In this document: one piece after another, positions 17,908-26,522 of the stretch
Numbering within the stretch: the stretch's first letter is position 1
How the letters are laid out: each line of letters opens with the position of its first letter
Source of the DNA: Rubripirellula reticaptiva
GTDB taxonomy: Bacteria > Planctomycetota > Planctomycetia > Pirellulales > Pirellulaceae
Length of the DNA: 64,000 nt
Direction: 5' to 3'
Assembly: GCF_007860175.1 (NCBI RefSeq)
Contig: NZ_SJPX01000005.1
Coordinates: 434,001 to 498,000, forward strand
Program-made: the position numbers and the translations under genes
Notes under the pieces: generated by a model
Database searches by the model: none
Told to the model about the DNA's origin: nothing
Seen by the model: only the letters and a program-made list of their open reading frames with translations

Positions 17908-18040
17908 GACCCCTTTTGTGATGACCCCTTTTGTGATGACCCCTTTTGTGATGACCCCTTTTGTGATGACCCCTTTTGTGATGACCCCTTTTGTGATGAT
18001 CCCTTTTGTGATGACCCCTTTTGTGATGACCCCTTTTGTG
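17908..18040. repeat. Nine-copy 15-bp tandem array (TGATGACCCCTTTTG)
   Basis: The 15-bp unit occurs nine times with almost no variation; one copy has GATCCC instead of GACCCC (near 18000). It starts at the RAYT element's 5' terminus, sharing the CCTGACCCCTTTTG core. Because 15 is a multiple of three, it gives false repetitive ORFs on both strands. Confidence 0.93.
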
Positions 18041-18178
18041 ACCTTCGTGACAAGCGCCAAGATTTCCAGTAGCAAGCTCGCGCGCGGCAACTCACCCACT
18101 TGTCCAAGTTTGTAAACCGAGCTCAAAATATCGACGAGACGATTGCGCCGTAAAAATGATGCTCGTCTTATCTTCCCG

Positions 18179-19579
18179 TCACCGAGTTTCCGTTTCGGCT
18201 TCGTAGGTTTGCATCTTCCTCAACAGTTGCTTCACGATTTCCGGGTGTTGTTCGGCGATGTTATTTGATTCGCCGATATCGACGTTCAAATCGAATAGCA
18301 GCGGTTGATCACTCTCTAGTTTCGGTAACATCCAACTCGGCTGTTTGGGCAGTTGTAGCTTCCATTTGCCCGATCGGATGCCGGTCGCTTCATTGCCGCC
18401 AAAAATGAAGTCGGTCTCATCACGCGAGCCGAGACTTTCCAACACCGGCCGGATCGTTCGTCCATCGTAGACTCGCTCCGCCGGCAGCGGAATTTTTAAA
18501 TAATCCAGCATCGTCGGCAGAATGTCGGTGATGATCGCGGGTGAGGATTCCACTTTGCCTGGGGCAATGACGCCTGGCAACCGAAAGATGCCTGGGACTC
18601 GCACGCCACCCTCGAATGTCGCCTGCTTGCCACCGCGCAGTGGTGCGTTGCTGCCGCTAGTCATGTCTGCACAAAACCAACGTTGAACCTCGTCGGGTTG
18701 ATGGGCCACATGATGCGTTGCACCGTTGTCGCTGGTGAACAGCACCAGTGTTGTGTCGTCGATGCCAAAGGCCTTCAGCGCTCGCATCACTTCACCCGTG
18801 CTCCAATCGATTTCTTCGATACTGTCACCGTACAAGCCGTTTTGTGACTTGCTGACGAAGTCGGGCGACGCACCGATGATCGCATGAGGCATCGCGTGGG
18901 CCAAGAACAGAAAGAACGGACGATCGTGATGCTTGCTGATGAAGTTCACCGCGTCGGCGGTGTACTGCTGGGTCAGTAGGTTGACATTGATTGGCTGCTC
19001 GACGATCTCGCCGTCCAGCATCATTGGCATCGGTGGCCATGCTTCTCGGCGACGAGTTTCCTGCGGATGGCCTGCGGTCATATCGTTCGGATACGGCATC
19101 CCATACCAGTGGTCGAATCCATGAGCTTGTGGCAAATGTTCCGGTTTTCCATGACCGAGATGCCATTTGCCACTCAGATGAGTTGCGTAGCCGGCGTCTT
19201 GCAGCAATTCAGCAAGCGTGACTTCGACGTTGGGCAAAGCATCCTCGGTCGACGTCGGCCACAACACTCCGGGACTGCCGCAGCGACGCGGTAAACGCCC
19301 GGTCAGAAACGCCGCCCGAGTCGGCGTACACACGGACGACGTGACATAGAAATCGGTGAACCGCATCCCTTCATCGGCCAAGCGATCGATGTGCGGAGTG
19401 CGATGGACGCTACTGCCGTAGCAACCCAAGTCACCATAGCCGAGATCGTCGGCCATGATGACCAGCAGATTCAGTCGCGGCGGATCGCTGGCAACGCTTG
19501 GCTGCGCAGTCGCCCGCGTCAGACAGAGAATTGACGACGTGAAAAAAGCGAACCAAAGAAAACGAAAGCAACAGCGCAT
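18179..19579 (-). CDS. Type-I sulfatase, secreted
   Basis: A 466-residue exported arylsulfatase-type enzyme that would hydrolyse sulfate esters of algal polysaccharide. A signal peptide (FLWFAFFTSSILCLTRATAQ) precedes the metal-binding LLVIMADDLGYGD. The formylglycine motif CTPTRAAFLTGR has the convertible Cys at about residue 84. GKWHLGHG and LFTSDNGA complete the active site. ATG 19579 is preferred over a GTG at 19612 because GGTGGA precedes it at good spacing. It follows moaA by 32 bp and is the last gene of the tetR-RND-moaA run, an unusual place for a sulfatase. Confidence 0.93.
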   Translation of the reverse strand: MRCCFRFLWFAFFTSSILCLTRATAQPSVASDPPRLNLLVIMADDLGYGDLGCYGSSVHRTPHIDRLADEGMRFTDFYVTSSVCTPTRAAFLTGRLPRRCGSPGVLWPTSTEDALPNVEVTLAELLQDAGYATHLSGKWHLGHGKPEHLPQAHGFDHWYGMPYPNDMTAGHPQETRRREAWPPMPMMLDGEIVEQPINVNLLTQQYTADAVNFISKHHDRPFFLFLAHAMPHAIIGASPDFVSKSQNGLYGDSIEEIDWSTGEVMRALKAFGIDDTTLVLFTSDNGATHHVAHQPDEVQRWFCADMTSGSNAPLRGGKQATFEGGVRVPGIFRLPGVIAPGKVESSPAIITDILPTMLDYLKIPLPAERVYDGRTIRPVLESLGSRDETDFIFGGNEATGIRSGKWKLQLPKQPSWMLPKLESDQPLLFDLNVDIGESNNIAEQHPEIVKQLLRKMQTYEAETETR

Positions 19580-19611
19580 ACGACATCCACCTAGAAAACG
19601 AGCTCTAACCA

Positions 19612-20610
19612 CTATCCACCGATCGCATACATCGGACGGTCGGGCGGGATGAATCCGTCTTCGTCGATCCCGTGCGCCGCGGCCTTTCCCGTAACCGATG
19701 CTTGCACCTGAGCGAGCAGTTCTTCGTCCGTTGCACCGGATCGCATCAATTCGCGAAGCGGCGTTTCGCCGGCTGCGAACAAACAGTTACGCACTCCGCC
19801 ATCCGCCGTAATCCGAATCCGATTGCACCCGCTACAAAACGGAGCCGTCACCGAACGAATGATTCCGACCGGATGTCCGTCGACCAAAAATTCTTCGGCC
19901 GGCTGAGACGCCACCGAGCGCGGACGCTCGATCACTTCACCAAAGTGATCTCGCAAGATCACCAACAACCGATCGCCCGTCAAAACTTTGTCGTGTGTCC
20001 AAGCCTTGTCGGTATCTAGCGGCATAAACTCGATGAAACGCATTGTGACCCTACGGTCGATTGCAAAACGTACCAGCGCCGCGACTTCTTTCTCGGTAAT
20101 GCCCGTGATCGCTAGAGAATTCAGTTTTACCGAATCAAAACCAACCGCGATGGCAGCGTCGATGCCGGCGATCGTCTTTTCCAAACCGTCTCGCCTAGAA
20201 ATCTTGCGAAAAACATCGGCGTCGAGCGTGTCCAACGAGATATTGACGCGTCGCAACCCAGCCTCTCGCAACTGGGCCGCATGCTCGGCTAGCAAGATCC
20301 CATTGGTGGTCATCGACAGGTCTTCCAAACCGTCAATCGCAGCAAGCTTGCTGATCAGCGTCGACAACTCACGACGCACCAGCGGTTCGCCGCCGGTAAT
20401 TCGAATGTCACGAACACCGGCCCGAGTGACCAGGATCGTCGCCAGTCGCCGAATTTCTTCGAACGACAACAACCGATCCTTGTTCATGAACTGAGCGCCC
20501 GTTTCCGGCATGCAGTAGAAGCAGCGGATGTTGCATCGATCCGTCACGCTGATGCGAACGCTGTCATGGACACGGCCAAAGCGATCGACCAGCGGTGTGA
20601 TGGGAACCAT
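19612..20610 (-). CDS. moaA: GTP 3',8-cyclase MoaA (molybdenum cofactor biosynthesis)
   Basis: A 332-residue radical SAM enzyme converting GTP to 3',8-cyclo-GTP. The first cluster motif CNIRCFYC places Cys26, Cys30 and Cys33. The second, MoaA-specific cluster uses Cys259, Cys262 and Cys276 (CSGCNRIRITADGGVRNC). The chain ends in the Gly-Gly that MoaA needs for activity (MYAIGG). The ITGGEPLVRREL block is also typical. It starts 6 bp after the RND stop, with the sulfatase just downstream; no other moa gene is in the window. Confidence 0.97.
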   Translation of the reverse strand: MVPITPLVDRFGRVHDSVRISVTDRCNIRCFYCMPETGAQFMNKDRLLSFEEIRRLATILVTRAGVRDIRITGGEPLVRRELSTLISKLAAIDGLEDLSMTTNGILLAEHAAQLREAGLRRVNISLDTLDADVFRKISRRDGLEKTIAGIDAAIAVGFDSVKLNSLAITGITEKEVAALVRFAIDRRVTMRFIEFMPLDTDKAWTHDKVLTGDRLLVILRDHFGEVIERPRSVASQPAEEFLVDGHPVGIIRSVTAPFCSGCNRIRITADGGVRNCLFAAGETPLRELMRSGATDEELLAQVQASVTGKAAAHGIDEDGFIPPDRPMYAIGG

Positions 20611-20616
20611 ATCAGG

Positions 20617-23600
20617 TTACTCGTCTTCCTCGACAAGACTGAATCCCAACATTTCGATCATGTTCAAATACAGCAAGTAGAACACCGGGATCAGGATCAA
20701 CACCAAAACCGTTGCCAACATCAAACCGAACGCCAAACTGGCGGCCATCGGAATCAGCAACTGCGCTTGAAACGACTTCTCGGTGATCAGAGGCATCAAC
20801 CCAGCGATCGTTGTCAAACTGGTCAAAATGATCGGACGAAACCGGCGCTGCCCCGACTCGACCAGTGCTTCGCGAATCGGCACACCATCGCGAACGCGTG
20901 CGTTGATAAAGTCGATTAACACGATCGAGTCATTCACCACCACACCGGCAAGAGCGACCAAACCGAACATGCTGAACAGAGTTAGCGGCAACCCTAAAAA
21001 CGCATGTCCCCAAACCGCACCGATCATACCGAACGGGATGATGGCCAGAATCAATAGTGGTTGAAAGTAACTTCGAAACTGCAGCACCAACAACACAAAC
21101 ATCGCGACAATGGCGATGCCAAATCCGGTGATCAGGCTGCCAACCGATTCATTGCTTTGTTCACGTTGTCCCTCCCAACGAACATCGATCGCTGGATATT
21201 CCAGCTGCAGTTCTGGGACGAACGACTTTTGTAACTCGCCGATGATCAGGTTTGCGTTGGCTTTGGTTTCATCCAAGTCCGCACTGATCGTGATGCTTCG
21301 TCGCTGGTCGACTCGGTTGATCTCCGAAAACCCGCGGCTCAAATTAACTTCGGCAAGTTCAGTGATTGGACGTTGGCTTCCGTCGGGCGTTTGAATTCGG
21401 ATTTCGCGAAAATCAACCAAGCTGCGTCGTTCTTCTTCGGGGTAACGAACCATCAACTTGACTTCGTGACGACCACGCTGCAGTCGCATTACTTCGGCGC
21501 CGAAGTAAACGTTGCGGACGGTTTCGCCAAGATCAGTCGGCGTCACGCCCGTTGCCAACGCGCGATCCTTGACCCGAAATTGGAACTCCCACTTTCCAGG
21601 CGTGTTGTCGTCCGCGATGTCATAGACACCGGCGAACTGACCAAGTCTCGCTTTGATTTTTTCAGTCGCCGCGACCAACTGGTCAACGTCCTTACCAGGC
21701 GCTAGCAACTTGAATTCGATCGCCTTACCGCCTGGACCAACCCCCACGGTACCGTAGGTGATCCGCTCTGAACCGGGGAACTCGCCCGTTTCGGCTCTCC
21801 ACATCGAAATCAAATCATCGCTGCGAACGTCACGGATCTCGGTATCGAACAGTTCTGCAAAAATCTGGCCAACATGCGAACCGGCGCCACCACCGCCGGC
21901 AGCGTTGTTCAGGTTGGTAATCGTACCGACGTCGCGATACGTCATCCGAACCGGACCTTCGCCCACTCCTTCATCGGACGTATAGATTTCTTCGACCGGA
22001 ACTCCCAATCGTTCGGCGTGCTCTTTTCCGATTCGCTTGCTGATCCGGCGAAGGGCTTCTTCCATCTTGCGAGTCGCATTGTCCGTTTCCGCAGCCGGCG
22101 TACCATCGGGAAACGCTATCGTCGCTTGCAGATTGTTGTTGTCCGTCTTGGGGAACAGAATCGACGGCACGACGCCACCGCGAATCAATCCGCCGGTAAA
22201 GATAAACAACGAAATCGCAAACGCGATCGGCACCAAGGGATGTCGCAGCGAGAACTTTAGTGTTGGCACGTACAACCGAGCCACCACCCAATCCAAGCCC
22301 CAGCCCGTTCGCAGCGACAACCAGTTCAGCGCCATGCCGACCGGACGCAGCGGATACGTTAGCACCGACAACAATCGAAAGAATCCGGTGTGCTTGTGCG
22401 CCAAGTGAGTCGGCAATACGAACACGCTTTCCCACAACGAGATCACCAACATCGCAATCACGGCGAAGGGGATCACGCCCATAAACTTTCCCATCACGCC
22501 GGATACAAAAAACATCGGCGAAAACGCTATCACGGTCGTGGTCACGGACGCTGCGACGCTACCCATGACTTCCAAAGTCCCGTCGATCGAAGCTTGCTTG
22601 AGCGACTTTCCCATTTGGATGTGCGCATAGATGTTCTCACCAATCACAATCGCGTCATCGACCACGATGCCAAGTGCGACCAAGAACGAAAACAGACTCA
22701 GCATGTTTAGCGTTTGCCCGCCATAAGACAAAAACAATCCGGCACCCAAAATCGAAATCGGAATTCCCATCGCGACCCAGAACGCCAAACGCATTTCCAA
22801 GAACAACGTCAGCACCAAGAACACCAACAACAACCCTTGCGCACCATTGCGCAGCAACAAGTTCAATCGACCGCGAACCTCGGTGCTGCTGTCGCCCCAA
22901 ACCTCGAACCGGTACCCTTCGGGCAACTCTGCCGTGGCGACGTGCGCTCGAACCGCATCAACCATCGCCAACAAGTCTTCCGTTTTTGTACGCTCGACAT
23001 TGACGACCATCGCTGGTTCGCCATTGATCTCGCCTACCGACGTGATGTCTTGAAACTCGTCGCGAACGGTTCCCAAGTCGTTGACGGTCAGTACGACGCC
23101 GCCGGGTTGTGTGATGACCGGCAGTCGCCCAATTTCTTCGCCGATGCGACCCTTGTTCTTCGCCCGCAGCAGGATTTCCTGGCCTTCGGATTTCAGGTTT
23201 CCACCGGGCAACTCCACGTTCCTAGCACGAATGGTTTGCGCCACACTGGCCAGCGACAATCCATAACTACGCAGCGTAGCCTCGGGGATTTCAACGTCGA
23301 TCTGATACGGACGAGCGCCCATAACCGACGCCGACGACACCGAGGGCAATCGAAGAATGTCGTCGCGAACGCTTTCAGCGACCTCGCGAAGTTTCAGCTC
23401 GCCTTCGCGTGTACGATCGGCCGGTCCAACGACGCCGACGCGGATCGCGGCTTCGCGAAACGTGATCTGCTGGATCAATGGGTCTTCGGCCAAGACCGGA
23501 AAGCTGGGGATGCGATCGACTTCGCGATCGATTTCAGCCATCACCTTTTGCACGTCTTTGACATCGGCGCGCAGTTCCGCCAGCACGAATCCGCTGCCCT

Positions 23601-23862
23601 CTTGAGCGATCGAGGTCACCTTTTTGATCCCGTCGATCGACCGAATCGCTTCTTCGATCTTCTGGCAAATCGCTTCTTCGGTATCCTGAGGTGTCGCACC
23701 CGGGTAAGGCACCGAAATCATGACGATTTCAAGTTCAAAAGCGGGGAACACCTCGCGTCGCATTTTCCACAATGACACTCCACCAACCAACATCAACGCC
23801 AACATCAACATGTTCATGCCGGGGGCATTCGAAATTGCCCATGCAATGACTTTTCTCATCAC
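20617..23862 (-). CDS. RND-family efflux transporter permease (AcrB/HAE1-like)
   Basis: A 1081-residue inner-membrane proton/drug antiporter. The N-terminal membrane helix (WAISNAPGMNMLMLALMLVGGVSLW) and the periplasmic PGATPQDTEEAICQKIEEAIRSIDGIKKV block are typical. The fourth helix carries the proton-relay Asp pair in LGIVVDDAIVIGENIY. The second half repeats the fold, with GVVVNDSIVLIDFINARVRDG near the end. Its start overlaps the stop of the membrane fusion protein by 4 bp (ATGA), so they are coupled. No outer-membrane TolC-type channel is in the window. The exported substrate is unknown. Confidence 0.95.
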   Translation of the reverse strand: MMRKVIAWAISNAPGMNMLMLALMLVGGVSLWKMRREVFPAFELEIVMISVPYPGATPQDTEEAICQKIEEAIRSIDGIKKVTSIAQEGSGFVLAELRADVKDVQKVMAEIDREVDRIPSFPVLAEDPLIQQITFREAAIRVGVVGPADRTREGELKLREVAESVRDDILRLPSVSSASVMGARPYQIDVEIPEATLRSYGLSLASVAQTIRARNVELPGGNLKSEGQEILLRAKNKGRIGEEIGRLPVITQPGGVVLTVNDLGTVRDEFQDITSVGEINGEPAMVVNVERTKTEDLLAMVDAVRAHVATAELPEGYRFEVWGDSSTEVRGRLNLLLRNGAQGLLLVFLVLTLFLEMRLAFWVAMGIPISILGAGLFLSYGGQTLNMLSLFSFLVALGIVVDDAIVIGENIYAHIQMGKSLKQASIDGTLEVMGSVAASVTTTVIAFSPMFFVSGVMGKFMGVIPFAVIAMLVISLWESVFVLPTHLAHKHTGFFRLLSVLTYPLRPVGMALNWLSLRTGWGLDWVVARLYVPTLKFSLRHPLVPIAFAISLFIFTGGLIRGGVVPSILFPKTDNNNLQATIAFPDGTPAAETDNATRKMEEALRRISKRIGKEHAERLGVPVEEIYTSDEGVGEGPVRMTYRDVGTITNLNNAAGGGGAGSHVGQIFAELFDTEIRDVRSDDLISMWRAETGEFPGSERITYGTVGVGPGGKAIEFKLLAPGKDVDQLVAATEKIKARLGQFAGVYDIADDNTPGKWEFQFRVKDRALATGVTPTDLGETVRNVYFGAEVMRLQRGRHEVKLMVRYPEEERRSLVDFREIRIQTPDGSQRPITELAEVNLSRGFSEINRVDQRRSITISADLDETKANANLIIGELQKSFVPELQLEYPAIDVRWEGQREQSNESVGSLITGFGIAIVAMFVLLVLQFRSYFQPLLILAIIPFGMIGAVWGHAFLGLPLTLFSMFGLVALAGVVVNDSIVLIDFINARVRDGVPIREALVESGQRRFRPIILTSLTTIAGLMPLITEKSFQAQLLIPMAASLAFGLMLATVLVLILIPVFYLLYLNMIEMLGFSLVEEDE

Positions 23863-25577
23863 GCACCCTCCGTATTTTTCGCGCGAGACGCCACCGATTG
23901 ATCAGCATCGGCCGGAGCAGCACCGTCGCCATCGAGACGTTCGGCTCGCACGGGCATCGAACCATCGTCGAAACCACCGAGCGGTGAAACGACGACGTAA
24001 GAGCCGCTGACAAGTTCAGGACTTTGGACTTCACAAACCCACATTCGATTGGCGCCCTCAAACGCCGAAACTCGATCGCCGCTTGCATTGGTATCAGTTG
24101 ATAGCGTCTGTTGAGATCCCGACACATTGCCCAACGTCAATGTGTCGACCGGAACCACGCTACGGCGCACAATTACTTTTCCAGGCTCCCATCGTTTGGC
24201 ATTAAAACCGTCGTCCGCCAGATCGCCAGTGACTTCCGTTTCAGTCGTTTCCAAAACCGATTCGTCTGGCATAAATTGAAAGACTCGATTGCCCGGTTGC
24301 AAAGCGCGAGCGGGAATGACGACCAACGAAGCCTTGGGTTTGATCATCAACTTCACCCGCACATACATGCCACGGACCAGTGCCGGCGTGCCCGTTTTGG
24401 TTATAGGCTTACCGTTTTCATCAACCATTTCCTGAGGATTATCGACCACGACTCGTACGGGAACCGTCCGCGTCGTGGGATCCAAGCCGATGCCGTTGTA
24501 CGACAAAAGTCGCCCGTTCCACCGGTACACGACGTTGTCACGTCCCGACATTTCGTATTCGATGATCGCTGGCGTTTCTGGCAAGTCGTAGTTGCGCGAC
24601 GCCGTATCGACGGTTTCGTTGCCTTGATTGAGAACCCAGTAAAGTTGATCCATTCGCAGGCTGCTGGACACGTCTACTTTCGACGTATCGTCGATCACAA
24701 CCAGAGTCGTGCCACGAGAGACGAACGTGTTCAGATCAGCTTCCTCGGCGACGATCACGCCTTCGATGGGTGCTCGGATTTCGGTGCGTGCCAAGTTCGT
24801 TTCCGCGCCACGAAGCTGTGTGTCAGCCAATCGTTCGGACGACTCCAGCCGGATCCGGCGTTGGACCAGCAGATCAAACTGGTTTTCAAAGTTGACCAAC
24901 TGCTGTCGCGATGCCAACAGAGCACGATTTGCTTGATCGATTTCCGCTCGCGAAGCGTAACCGGCCGGCATCGCGTTTTGTCGGTCGACTTCTTTTTGTT
25001 GCAATGCAAGATCTTGCTTTGCGACTTCAATCGACCGCTTCGCGTTGGCCATTTCCTGATCAACTTCGCGAAGCGCCTGATAATCTTGTTCTTTCATGCG
25101 AGTCAGTCGGTCGACTTCCAACTCGTAGTCCGTTGCATCAATCTTCATCAGCAACTGGCCCGCGGTGACATACGAACCTGCTTCACATTCAACAGCTTTG
25201 AAAACCACCTTGCCTGCGATCTCGGCCGCCACACGTGCTTCACGGTACGGAACCACGGTGCCATCGACTTGCAAACGCAGAGGTTGGCCGGTCTGTTCGA
25301 GTGACTGAAGTTGTTGAACACGTACGGGCGGCAACGCCTTCAAGCGGCCATCCCGAGTCGTATCGGTAGATGGCCGAGTCGCCGGTTCAACGGTCCCCAA
25401 CATCACTACCGCTGCTCCAGCACATGCGAGCAGCCCCAGCGGAATCAGGACGTTGAACAACACTCCATTCTTAAAAGCAGCAAGTCGCGAGGGCGCGGAC
25501 TTGGATGCCTTCGGATCGACCGATGTGTCAATTTTCACCGGCGAGGATTCAGTGCTAGGTTCAGAACTATTTTGCAT
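23859..25577 (-). CDS. RND efflux membrane fusion protein (HlyD/AcrA-like)
   Basis: A 572-residue periplasmic adaptor. A cytoplasmic N-terminus (about 1-36) is followed by one membrane segment (FNVLIPLGLLACAGAAVVML). The barrel-sandwich halves are VVPYREARVAAEIAGKVV and TEIRAPIEGVIVAEEADLNTFV, separated by a long coiled-coil hairpin (about 150-275). The beta-barrel and membrane-proximal parts include VRVKLMIKPKASLVVIPARAL. It begins 5 bp after the TetR gene and overlaps the pump gene. The C-terminal extension rich in Ser/Asp/Ala (about 540-572) is longer than usual. Confidence 0.93.
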   Translation of the reverse strand: MQNSSEPSTESSPVKIDTSVDPKASKSAPSRLAAFKNGVLFNVLIPLGLLACAGAAVVMLGTVEPATRPSTDTTRDGRLKALPPVRVQQLQSLEQTGQPLRLQVDGTVVPYREARVAAEIAGKVVFKAVECEAGSYVTAGQLLMKIDATDYELEVDRLTRMKEQDYQALREVDQEMANAKRSIEVAKQDLALQQKEVDRQNAMPAGYASRAEIDQANRALLASRQQLVNFENQFDLLVQRRIRLESSERLADTQLRGAETNLARTEIRAPIEGVIVAEEADLNTFVSRGTTLVVIDDTSKVDVSSSLRMDQLYWVLNQGNETVDTASRNYDLPETPAIIEYEMSGRDNVVYRWNGRLLSYNGIGLDPTTRTVPVRVVVDNPQEMVDENGKPITKTGTPALVRGMYVRVKLMIKPKASLVVIPARALQPGNRVFQFMPDESVLETTETEVTGDLADDGFNAKRWEPGKVIVRRSVVPVDTLTLGNVSGSQQTLSTDTNASGDRVSAFEGANRMWVCEVQSPELVSGSYVVVSPLGGFDDGSMPVRAERLDGDGAAPADADQSVASRAKNTEGA

Positions 25578-25582
25578 GAGAT

Positions 25583-26254
25583 TTATAGTAAGTTTTCAGG
25601 GCGGATCACTTCGTCGCTGCGAATGGCAGCTAAAGTCACCGCAGTGATATGTCGGCTGATGGTTTCGACGTCAAAATGCAATTCACGTTGCTGGGCGGGG
25701 ACCAACAACTTGATTGCATCGGCGCCGACTTTGTAGTGAACGCACTGGCCGACGACGCTTAGAGCCAATTGCTGGATGACATGATCCGAGACTGACGGAT
25801 CATTGATCAATACCGTGATATTTTGAAGCAGTCGATCGTGCAGCGGTTTGAAGTACTCAACCACAATGTCCTCGAACACCGGCGTTGGGTTCTGCATCTC
25901 GCGCATGAACAATTGTGATTCCCACCCCGACGGATCCGCTGCCAGAATCCGCGACATCAGTGTTCGCACGACTCTCGCCAGCGACGCAGAGGGGTCATCA
26001 TCCACAGAAGCATACGGAGTCGGAAACTGGCGTTGGCGTGATTCGCGAATTTGTCGAATCAACTCGCGGTAAAGCCCCAATTTGTCGCCAAAATGGTAGC
26101 CCACTGAGGCCACATTGACCCCCGCCGCCGCACAGATCTCACGTACTGTCGCTCGATCGAATCCTCGCGCTGCAAACACAGGCCCGGAAGCCTCCAGTAG
26201 CTTCGCTCGCGTGTCCAATTCGGTCGTTGACGGGGCGTCAGACAAGCTTTTCAC
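25583..26254 (-). CDS. TetR-family transcriptional regulator (CecR-like)
   Basis: Predicted 223 residues from the GTG at 26254. The frame is open to 26341, but the longer version would run through a twin operator palindrome, so the shorter start is preferred. The N-terminal helix-turn-helix is clear (LLEASGPVFAARGFDRATVREICAAAGVNVASVGYHFGDK...). The ligand domain has QCVHYKVGADAIK, resembling CecR-type regulators. It heads the efflux run and probably represses it and itself. Confidence 0.92.
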   Translation of the reverse strand: MKSLSDAPSTTELDTRAKLLEASGPVFAARGFDRATVREICAAAGVNVASVGYHFGDKLGLYRELIRQIRESRQRQFPTPYASVDDDPSASLARVVRTLMSRILAADPSGWESQLFMREMQNPTPVFEDIVVEYFKPLHDRLLQNITVLINDPSVSDHVIQQLALSVVGQCVHYKVGADAIKLLVPAQQRELHFDVETISRHITAVTLAAIRSDEVIRPENLL

Positions 26255-26269
26255 TGCTCCGGCGGATTC

Positions 26270-26294
26270 AAACAACAGTTTTAAACAATCGTTT
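26270..26294. promoter_or_regulatory. Twin operator palindromes for the TetR regulator
   Basis: Two AAAC-N4-GTTT palindromes lie one base apart: 26270-26281 (AAACAACAGTTT) and 26283-26294 (AAACAATCGTTT). They sit 15 bp upstream of the proposed tetR start. The spacing, symmetry and place fit an autoregulatory TetR operator covering the promoter of the efflux run. Confidence 0.7.
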
Positions 26295-26522
26295 GAATCC
26301 CTCAAATTGTCAAGTCCGAAAGGTTCCTGCAGGGAAACCAATATAAAACAGGAGCATTAACCCCCCCGGGCTGCATGCCGTTTGCCCCCGATCCAGCCAG
26401 CCGGTTTCCGTGTCCCAACTCGGCATTGACGCTTTGGCCGTTGCGCCATCATCCTTGACGTTGACCGATTCTGGCCTTTGGTATGCCAGGACGACCCTAA
26501 ACCATTTGCCCCCCGAGTTGCG

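Larger units (their letters stand above)
16934..17918 (-). mobile_element. RAYT element bounded by 22-bp inverted repeats
   Basis: The 22-mer CAAAAGGGGTCAGGTCTCTTTT at 16934-16955 is the exact complement of 17897-17918, and between them lies the RAYT gene. A second copy of the right-hand terminus (one mismatch) lies at 17131-17152, directly at the gene's 3' end. Beyond the 5' terminus the CCCCTTTTG core continues into a nine-copy tandem array. The arrangement fits RAYT/REP elements, in which an HUH transposase is flanked by the palindromic repeats it recognises. Confidence 0.75.

Noticed and set aside
17908-18040. A possible CRISPR array (regular 15-bp units)
   Set aside because: The units are contiguous with no variable spacers, and the core matches the RAYT termini, so it is a tandem repeat, not a CRISPR.
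17497-18126. Open frames encoding repeated DDPFC or SQKGS peptides
   Set aside because: They are produced by the 15-bp array being a multiple of three and have no start or homology support.
22714-23775. A 353-residue plus-strand open frame
   Set aside because: It is antisense to the RND pump gene, with low-complexity residues and no domain.
24111-25304. A 397-residue plus-strand open frame
   Set aside because: It is antisense to the membrane fusion protein and has no recognisable domain.
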